A stretch of DNA of 9,828 bases, taken from assembly GCA_028696495.1 (NCBI GenBank), contig JAQVGY010000026.1:1-9828 (forward strand), in the 5' to 3' direction. Positions within the stretch are counted from its first letter, which is position 1, and each line of letters begins with the position of its first letter. The notes below the pieces were generated by a model that saw only the letters and a list, made by a program, of their open reading frames with translations, did not search any database and was not told the origin of the DNA. Origin of the DNA: Atribacterota bacterium. GTDB lineage: Bacteria > Atribacterota > Phoenicimicrobiia > Phoenicimicrobiales > Stramentimicrobiaceae. This document shows, piece after piece, positions 4,729 to 9,828 of this stretch. The position numbers and the translations under genes were made by a program.

Positions 4729-6012
4729 TTAAACGTCCAATAGGGTTAACAAATTATGTCTTTGAACCCTGGTATCATTAGGGGCAAAGACTACTAATTT
4801 AATTCTTTGGCGCTGAAAGATGTTTTCAGCAAGCCTCCTGATATCTTCTGCCTCTATACCTTCTATATGTTCAATAATTTCCCTGTAGTTATATTCTTTG
4901 TTATATAGGAGTGCGTAGCTTCCCAGGCGGAAAGCATAACTTAAAGTATTTTCCAGTCCCAATAGTATGCTCCCTTTATAAATTTCTTTAGCGATTTTTA
5001 ATTCAGTTTCGCTAACTTTCTTTTCCTTTATTTTTCTCAATTCATTCAGGATTTTTTTAACACTGTGTGTTAATTTTTCAGAAATTACTCCGGCATAGAT
5101 GTTAAAAGAACCGGTTTTATCAAAATATTGGGAATAGGAATGTATATCATAAGCAAGACCTTCATTAACACGAATCTCCTGAAATAACCTGGAACTGAGA
5201 CCCCCTCCTAAGATAATATTCATAATATCCATAGTGATTTTATCTGGATGAAATCTGGAAATCCCCTCAAAACCAAAGCAAAGATGGGCCTGTTTAACTT
5301 TTTTCTTTACCAATTTTAACTCTGGTTCTTTATTAACTTTTTCCTCCGGCGGGACAACTTCTCTGATTACACCGTTTTTTACTGGGAAAGGTAATTTTTC
5401 TACCAGAGCGTTAATTTTATCAGGGGAGAAATTCCCGGTAATGCTGAATACCATATTTTGGGGTTGATACATTTCTTGAAAATATGGTAATAATAATTTG
5501 CGGCTAAACCCTCGTACCGTCTTTTTTTCTCCTAAAACATTCTGCCCTAAGACAGTATCTTTCCACATCAGCCTGTTTATTAAAAATGTAATCCAGTCAT
5601 CTGGAATATCCTGATATTTATTAATCTCCTCCAGCACTACTGTCTTTTCCTGGCGAATATCCTCTTCTCTAAAGAGTGAGTTACATAAAATGTCAGCCAG
5701 CACTTCAAAGGCATCAGTGAAGTTTTTATATAATACCTTACTGTAAAGAAGGGTGTATTCTTCTGAAGTAGAAGCATTTATCTCTCCACCCAACTTTTCA
5801 ATAGCCTGAGAGATTTCTAAAGTATTTTTTCTCTTTTCAGTACCTTTAAAAAGCATGTGTTCAATAAAATGAGAAATACCCTGTTCTTCTTTTCTTTCGT
5901 AGATGGAACCAGATTTGATTCCAATGACTATGGAGACAGATTGTCTGAGAGGCATCTTGCAAGATACTAACCTGAGCCCATTGTCCATCCTGGTTGATTC
6001 GACCATATTCAT
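4729..6012 (-). CDS. M16-family zinc metallopeptidase
   Basis: Insulinase/processing-peptidase-like protease with the inverted zinc motif HxxEH: HFIEH at 48-52 (zinc ligands H48 and H52, catalytic E51). The third ligand is expected at E129 in VVLEEI, the proper distance away. The second domain has GGGLSSRLFQEIRVNEGLAY (269-288), including the conserved R and Y that close the active site. At 427 residues it is a complete two-domain protein of the bacterial MPP-like (YmxG/PqqL-like) size. There is no signal peptide, so a cytoplasmic location is likely. The ATG at 6010-6012 has AAGGAGA about 11-12 bases upstream. It follows mreC by 18 bases and precedes DUF951 by 16, inside a cell-shape operon where mreD would be expected. 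Substrate unknown. Confidence 0.93.
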   Translation of the reverse strand: MNMVESTRMDNGLRLVSCKMPLRQSVSIVIGIKSGSIYERKEEQGISHFIEHMLFKGTEKRKNTLEISQAIEKLGGEINASTSEEYTLLYSKVLYKNFTDAFEVLADILCNSLFREEDIRQEKTVVLEEINKYQDIPDDWITFLINRLMWKDTVLGQNVLGEKKTVRGFSRKLLLPYFQEMYQPQNMVFSITGNFSPDKINALVEKLPFPVKNGVIREVVPPEEKVNKEPELKLVKKKVKQAHLCFGFEGISRFHPDKITMDIMNIILGGGLSSRLFQEIRVNEGLAYDIHSYSQYFDKTGSFNIYAGVISEKLTHSVKKILNELRKIKEKKVSETELKIAKEIYKGSILLGLENTLSYAFRLGSYALLYNKEYNYREIIEHIEGIEAEDIRRLAENIFQRQRIKLVVFAPNDTRVQRHNLLTLLDV

Positions 6013-6030
6013 ACTCTAATAATATCTCCT

Positions 6031-6861
6031 TTATTTTTCATTCTCCGGGATTTTTACGATGAAGACTTCTTCTAATTTGTTAAAATCAACTTCCGGCTTG
6101 ATTAAAATTCTTTGAAAAAGATCATGTTTTTCTTTCCTGATGACCACAATACGTCCAATTATTATTCCCTTTGGAATAGTGCTGCCCATCCCGGAGGTGA
6201 CTACAATATCATTGAGCTGAACGTCGGCATCATGTGCCACATAATCAAGATAACAATAATTACTTTCAGTACCTCCCTTGATTACCCCAACCTCTCTTGG
6301 TCTTTGAACCATCGCCCCAACTGAACAACCCTGGTCGATTATCAGAAGGACTTCTGAAGTATTTCTTCCTACTTGAATAACTTTTCCCACCAACCCTTTA
6401 TGGGTAGCAACTCCCATATCTATCTCTATACCATCTTTGCTCCCCATATCAATAATTACACTGTGAAACCAATTGCCGGGTTCTCTACCGATTACCTGAG
6501 CAGGAATCATTTCATAGTTGTAATATTCCTTAAATTGAACCATTTTTGCAATTCGTTCATAGGCAGCCAGTTTTTCTTTAAGAACTGCATTCTCATGTGA
6601 AAGTTCTTGATTTTCCTGTTTTAATTGCCGGTTACTTTCATAGATGTTTTCAGTTTCATTAAAAACCTGATAATATTTTGTTAAATGGTTTAAGGTGTTC
6701 TGGACGGTCAGGTTTATCGGCTTTATAACCAAAGAACCTGTATCTTTTAACAATCCCAGAACACCTTTACCATGATAATCAATTGTAATTAACAGAGCTG
6801 ATAATAAGGAAAGCCCTAAAAACAAAAAGAGAGCTTTCCTTTCTTTAGAAAGCCTTTTCAA
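6031..6861 (-). CDS. mreC: Rod shape-determining protein MreC
   Basis: Bitopic membrane protein that links cytoplasmic MreB filaments to the peptidoglycan-synthesising elongation machinery. The 276-residue protein has a short basic N-terminus (KRLSKERK), one membrane segment (about 11-27), a coiled coil (about 65-105, rich in N, Q, E and L) and the extracytoplasmic beta domains, with IPAQVIGREPGNWFHSVII (119-137), GVATHKGLVGKVIQVG (150-165) and SGMGSTIPKGIIIGRI near 229-244. The start is a TTG (6859-6861): GGAG lies nine bases upstream and a stop codon immediately precedes it in frame, so no longer start exists. It follows mreB by 101 bases. mreD, the usual next gene, is absent. Confidence 0.95.
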   Translation of the reverse strand: MKRLSKERKALFLFLGLSLLSALLITIDYHGKGVLGLLKDTGSLVIKPINLTVQNTLNHLTKYYQVFNETENIYESNRQLKQENQELSHENAVLKEKLAAYERIAKMVQFKEYYNYEMIPAQVIGREPGNWFHSVIIDMGSKDGIEIDMGVATHKGLVGKVIQVGRNTSEVLLIIDQGCSVGAMVQRPREVGVIKGGTESNYCYLDYVAHDADVQLNDIVVTSGMGSTIPKGIIIGRIVVIRKEKHDLFQRILIKPEVDFNKLEEVFIVKIPENEK

Positions 6862-6962
6862 TCAATTAATCTCCTAACTCTTATTACTACTTTTTTATAA
6901 TAAACAGTCTATTTTCAATAAAGGTGGTTTATAAATTTAAGATATTTTAAAATATTTTCTTA

Positions 6963-8015
6963 TTATTTACCTCTATAAGTTTTCATGAGAACCCTGTTGT
7001 ATCTATCAAAATTCTCCAGCGCTTCCCCTGTTCCCTTAACCACACAGTATTGTGGGTCTTTAGATACGAAAACAGGAATCTGTATTTGTTCCTGAATAAA
7101 TTTATCCAAATCTGCCAACAGGGCTCCCCCTCCGGTCATTATCAATCCTTTATTTATAATATCTGAAATTAACTCAGGAGGGGTCTTCTCTAATACCATC
7201 TTAACGATATTGGCTATAGTCTCTACTGAACTATAGAGAGCTTCCTTTAGTTCATCTTTGGTTAGCTCTATTTTAACCGGTAAACCGGTAAGACGATCTC
7301 TGCCCCGCGCTTCAAAGACATCCTCTTCACCATCATCATCAAATTGCCTTCCCCTTTTGGAAAGTGCTATCTTTAAATCCTCAGCAGTCAAATCACCTAT
7401 AAAAAGTCCGCGCTGTTCCTTTAAATATTTCACTATCTGCTGGTTTAGATAATCACCGGCAACCTTAGTTATTTCACTAACTACAATACCACCTAAAGAA
7501 ATAACGGCAACCTCTGAAGTGCCTCCACCAATATCGAGAATCAAATTACCCATGGGCTCAAAAGTAGGCAACCCTGCGCCGATGGCGGCAGCGATAGGTT
7601 CTTCAATCAAAAATACTCTTCGTGAACCACATTCATAGGCAACCTCAGAAACTGCCCTCTTTTCAACTTCAGAAACACCTGAGGGAACACAAATAGTAAT
7701 GGAAGGTTTAATAAATTGGTAACGGGAAAATATCTTTTTGATAAAATAGCGCAACATTTCTGCAGTTACTTCAAAATTGGCAATTACACCATATTGCAAA
7801 GGACGAATGGTATATACACCTCTGGGAGTTCTGCCAATCATGGATTTGGCCTCTTTCCCTACTTTTAAAACACGATTATCATTTTTTTGATAAGCTACAA
7901 TGGAGGGTTCTTCCAAAATAACCCCCTGTCCCTTTACATATATTAATGTAGTGCTGGTACCTAAATCGATACCAATGTTTCGGGAAAAAGCAAAAGAAAT
8001 AGGAAAGTTAAACAT
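6963..8015 (-). CDS. mreB: Rod shape-determining actin homologue MreB
   Basis: ATP-binding actin-like protein that forms membrane-bound filaments guiding lateral wall synthesis. The 350-residue protein has the phosphate-1 motif GIDLGTSTTLIY (15-26), IEEPIAAAIGAGLP (137-150), phosphate-2 DIGGGTSEVAV (161-171) and the adenosine motif MTGGGALL (293-300). A hydrophobic N-terminal segment (FNFPISFAF, 2-10) could serve as membrane anchor. A short acidic stretch DDDGEED (226-232) replaces the usual less charged loop before EARGRDRLTGLP. The ATG is preceded by AAGGGG about eight bases upstream. It opens the shape operon after a 158-base gap with a TATAAT box. Confidence 0.96.
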   Translation of the reverse strand: MFNFPISFAFSRNIGIDLGTSTTLIYVKGQGVILEEPSIVAYQKNDNRVLKVGKEAKSMIGRTPRGVYTIRPLQYGVIANFEVTAEMLRYFIKKIFSRYQFIKPSITICVPSGVSEVEKRAVSEVAYECGSRRVFLIEEPIAAAIGAGLPTFEPMGNLILDIGGGTSEVAVISLGGIVVSEITKVAGDYLNQQIVKYLKEQRGLFIGDLTAEDLKIALSKRGRQFDDDGEEDVFEARGRDRLTGLPVKIELTKDELKEALYSSVETIANIVKMVLEKTPPELISDIINKGLIMTGGGALLADLDKFIQEQIQIPVFVSKDPQYCVVKGTGEALENFDRYNRVLMKTYRGK

Positions 8016-8068
8016 GGATAGAGCCCCTTTTAGGTTATTTTTTTAATATATATATATTTTTGGAAACT

Positions 8069-8097
8069 ATTATAGTACAATTATTGTTATAAAATAA
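8069..8097 (-). promoter_or_regulatory. Putative mreB promoter with palindrome in spacer
   Basis: The minus strand has a perfect TATAAT (8069-8074) 54 bases before the mreB ATG. The matching -35 position (8092-8097, TTATTT) is poor. The spacer contains the perfect palindrome ACAATAATTGT (8077-8087), a possible operator that could explain a weak -35 if an activator or repressor binds there. A second short palindrome, TTGTTCAACAA, lies at 8150-8160. Confidence 0.45.
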
Positions 8098-8173
8098 TAA
8101 TAACATGTTTCTGAAAATGGAAAAAATATATTTTTCTATAATTTAAATATTGTTGAACAAATTATTTTTTTGA

Positions 8174-8698
8174 TTAGTGGTACCGCTTTATTTCAAATCT
8201 TTCAATCTTAAAATCTTCATCGGCATATATTCCCGCTTTTTGTCTGGCAATATCTATCTGTTGCTCAATAGTATCTACCCCTTCCAGATCGGGTAATAAA
8301 AGGCCTTTTTTATACCCACAACTGACTATCACACCATACTTTTTGGGATTTAGCTGACTATTATTTTTTATTTCTTCTGGAGCAGATAGTACATCTACAG
8401 AAATGGACAGGCTTCCCACCTCATCAAGAGTTACAGGAGAAAATCTGGGGTCATGTATAGCAGAACTTATTGCATTTTCAATAATCTCTAAAGCAATATT
8501 ATCTTTATTGGGAAGGAAGGTGCCGATACAACCCCTCAATCTTTCCCCTTTTTTTAAAGAAACAAATACCCCTGCCTGCTGCTCAATCAACTCTGGGGGT
8601 AGATCATCAGGCAAAGGAAGTTTTTTTCTGTTTTGCAAATAATAAGCAATGCTTTTCCTAGCTAATGCTACCGGGATACTCTCACTCTTTTGAATCAT
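8174..8698 (-). CDS. amrA: AMMECR1-domain protein (AmmeMemoRadiSam protein A)
   Basis: Single-domain AMMECR1 protein of 174 residues, the usual bacterial and archaeal size. Its activity is not established. Visible family motifs are AGVFVSLKK (42-50), the hallmark LRGCIG (54-59), HDPRF (82-86), YGVIVSCGYKKGLLLPD (121-137) and the C-terminal KIERFEIKRY. It is soluble, with no signal or membrane segment. The ATG follows AAGGAG by 10 bases. In many genomes this gene stands beside, or is fused to, a MEMO-family and a radical-SAM gene; neither is next to it here. Instead it lies between hypE (134 bases upstream) and mreB (158 bases downstream), with a TTGACA promoter candidate of its own. The symbol follows the system name and is less certain than the domain. 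Confidence 0.9.
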   Translation of the reverse strand: MIQKSESIPVALARKSIAYYLQNRKKLPLPDDLPPELIEQQAGVFVSLKKGERLRGCIGTFLPNKDNIALEIIENAISSAIHDPRFSPVTLDEVGSLSISVDVLSAPEEIKNNSQLNPKKYGVIVSCGYKKGLLLPDLEGVDTIEQQIDIARQKAGIYADEDFKIERFEIKRYH

Positions 8699-8734
8699 GG
8701 GGGTTCAGCTCCTTTTCTTAAATTTGTATTATAA

Positions 8735-8765
8735 ATCATAGTTTATTACAAATTATATGTGTCAA
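8735..8765 (-). promoter_or_regulatory. Candidate promoter of the AMMECR1 gene
   Basis: A perfect TTGACA (8760-8765) precedes TATGAT (8735-8740) on the minus strand, with a long 19-base spacer. An imperfect inverted repeat, TTGTA...TACAA (8724-8751), overlaps the -10 and might be an operator. Initiation near 8728 would leave about 30 bases before the ATG. Confidence 0.5.
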
Positions 8766-8832
8766 GACCTATTGAAAGATTATCTTAATTAACAAAATAC
8801 TTTATCTTTATTATAAAAACATAAACCTTTAG

Positions 8833-9828
8833 TTAGCATATTCTGGGAAGTTGCTCTCCGCTTAGCATCCCCACTATTCTTTTTCCACCAATTTCAGTTT
8901 CTAAATATACTTCGGCTCTTCCCCTGGCAATTACTCTTCCTATAATAGCTGCCTGCTCTCCATACCTGCTCTTTTTCATCTTCTGCACTACCTTTTCAGC
9001 AAATTGTTCTGGTAAAAAAGCTATTAATTTCCCCTCATTGGCTAAATAGAGTGGGTCATAACCCAAAATTTTACAGGTATCTTTCACTTTTTCTTCAATG
9101 GGAATTTTCTCTTCCTCAATTTCTATTTCCACCTGTGATGATTGGGCAATTTCATTTAAAGCAGTAGCCAGACCACCCCTGGTAGGGTCTCGCAATACAT
9201 GAATGTCTTTAGTTATAGATAACATTTCCTGTACTAAACCAGCTAAGGGAGCAGTATCACTTAAAATATTTTCTTCCAATTCCAAATTTTCTCGAGAAGC
9301 GAGTATGCTGATTCCATGGTTTCCAATAGGTCCATTGACAATAATTACATCATCAACCTGTGCACTGCCGGGCTGAATGTTAACACCTGAATCTATATAA
9401 CCTATACCGGTGGAATTAATAAAAATACCATCAATATCTCCTTTATTAACTACCTTGGTATCCCCGGTAACTATCAAAACCCCTGTTTCCTTTGCCGCTT
9501 GTGCCATACTACTGGTAATTTTTTCCAGTATCTGCATTGAAGTCCCTTCTTCAATAATCAAAGATATGCTTAAATATCTGGGATATGCTCCACACATAGC
9601 CAGATCGTTTATAGTCCCGTGTATAGCCAGATGTCCAATATCTCCCCCTTTAAAGAAGATAGGACTTACGGTGTAAGAGTCTGTAGAAAAGGCTATTCTT
9701 TGATTTACCGGAGGTAAAATTGCTCCATCGTGTAGCTGATTCAAAAAAGGATTATTAAAATATTTTAAAAATAGAGAATGAATTAACTCATTGCTCAGTT
9801 TTCCCCCACTGCCATAATCCAGTGTAAT
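8833..9828 (-). CDS. hypE: Hydrogenase maturation factor HypE (5' end outside window)
   Basis: HypE dehydrates a carbamoyl group on its C-terminal cysteine to a thiocyanate, supplying the CN ligands of the [NiFe]-hydrogenase active site; HypF is its carbamoyl donor partner and HypC/HypD the acceptor complex. The frame stays open to the window edge and shows 331 residues starting TLDYGSGGKLSNELI, the conserved beginning of HypE, so only a few residues are missing. The in-frame TTG at 9742-9744 is internal. Other family features are LHDGA (32-36), INDLAMCGAYP (73-83), TGDTKVV (121-127), RDPTRGGLATALNE (213-226) and the essential C-terminus PRIC. The remaining hyp genes, if present, would be upstream, beyond the window. 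Confidence 0.95.
   Translation of the reverse strand: MTLDYGSGGKLSNELIHSLFLKYFNNPFLNQLHDGAILPPVNQRIAFSTDSYTVSPIFFKGGDIGHLAIHGTINDLAMCGAYPRYLSISLIIEEGTSMQILEKITSSMAQAAKETGVLIVTGDTKVVNKGDIDGIFINSTGIGYIDSGVNIQPGSAQVDDVIIVNGPIGNHGISILASRENLELEENILSDTAPLAGLVQEMLSITKDIHVLRDPTRGGLATALNEIAQSSQVEIEIEEEKIPIEEKVKDTCKILGYDPLYLANEGKLIAFLPEQFAEKVVQKMKKSRYGEQAAIIGRVIARGRAEVYLETEIGGKRIVGMLSGEQLPRIC

Noticed and set aside
9742..9744. TTG as the start codon of hypE
   Set aside because: The frame is open upstream to the window edge and encodes the conserved GSGGKLSNEL beginning of HypE, so this TTG is an internal leucine codon.

Overview
The window is a low-G+C bacterial chromosome segment in which every gene I can support lies on the minus strand. 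Read right to left (the direction of transcription) the order is: hypE (start cut by the window edge), an AMMECR1-domain gene (amrA type), mreB, mreC, an M16 zinc peptidase, a DUF951 gene, a 485-base gene-free stretch, then rpsF, rpsR, a DUF2232 membrane protein gene (yybS-like), rplI, dnaB, tRNA-Lys(CTT) and tRNA-Glu(TTC). Strong AGGAGG-type ribosome binding sites, tRNAs with encoded CCA, and the combination of DUF951 and DUF2232 with the rpsF/rplI/dnaB block point to a Firmicutes-like or deep-branching, probably anaerobic bacterium. Atribacterota is my best guess, with low confidence; hypE implies [NiFe]-hydrogenase maturation.

Region 1 (about 4720-9828) joins hydrogenase maturation (hypE), the uncharacterised AMMECR1 protein, and a cell-shape operon. 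mreC, the M16 peptidase gene and the DUF951 gene are separated by only 16-18 bases and look co-transcribed. mreD, mrdA and rodA, which usually follow mreC, are absent; an M16 peptidase gene takes their place. A promoter-like TTGACA site precedes the AMMECR1 gene and a perfect TATAAT box precedes mreB.

Region 2 (4039-4523) has no supported gene. It carries a near-consensus promoter for rpsF (TTGCCA, 17 bases, TATAAT), a leader hairpin, two further stem-loops and an AAAAACT-type repeat at each end in opposite orientation, so a roughly 330-base segment looks like a small inverted-repeat-bounded element. A second copy of the right-end repeat lies at 11-65, just past tRNA-Glu.

Region 3 (351-4038) is the ribosomal/replication cluster. 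Its order matches what I recall of Firmicutes (DUF951, ychF, rpsF, ssb, rpsR, yybS, gdpP, rplI, dnaB) but with ychF, ssb and gdpP missing from their usual slots. The rplI leader can form mutually exclusive hairpins, one of which covers the Shine-Dalgarno sequence; this is the most interesting candidate regulatory element here. Region 4 (71-302) is a two-tRNA operon with its own TTGACA promoter.

I found no mobile-element genes, CRISPR array, toxin or defence system. Nothing in the coding genes amounts to a new protein system; the points worth following are in the noncoding DNA and in the altered gene order.
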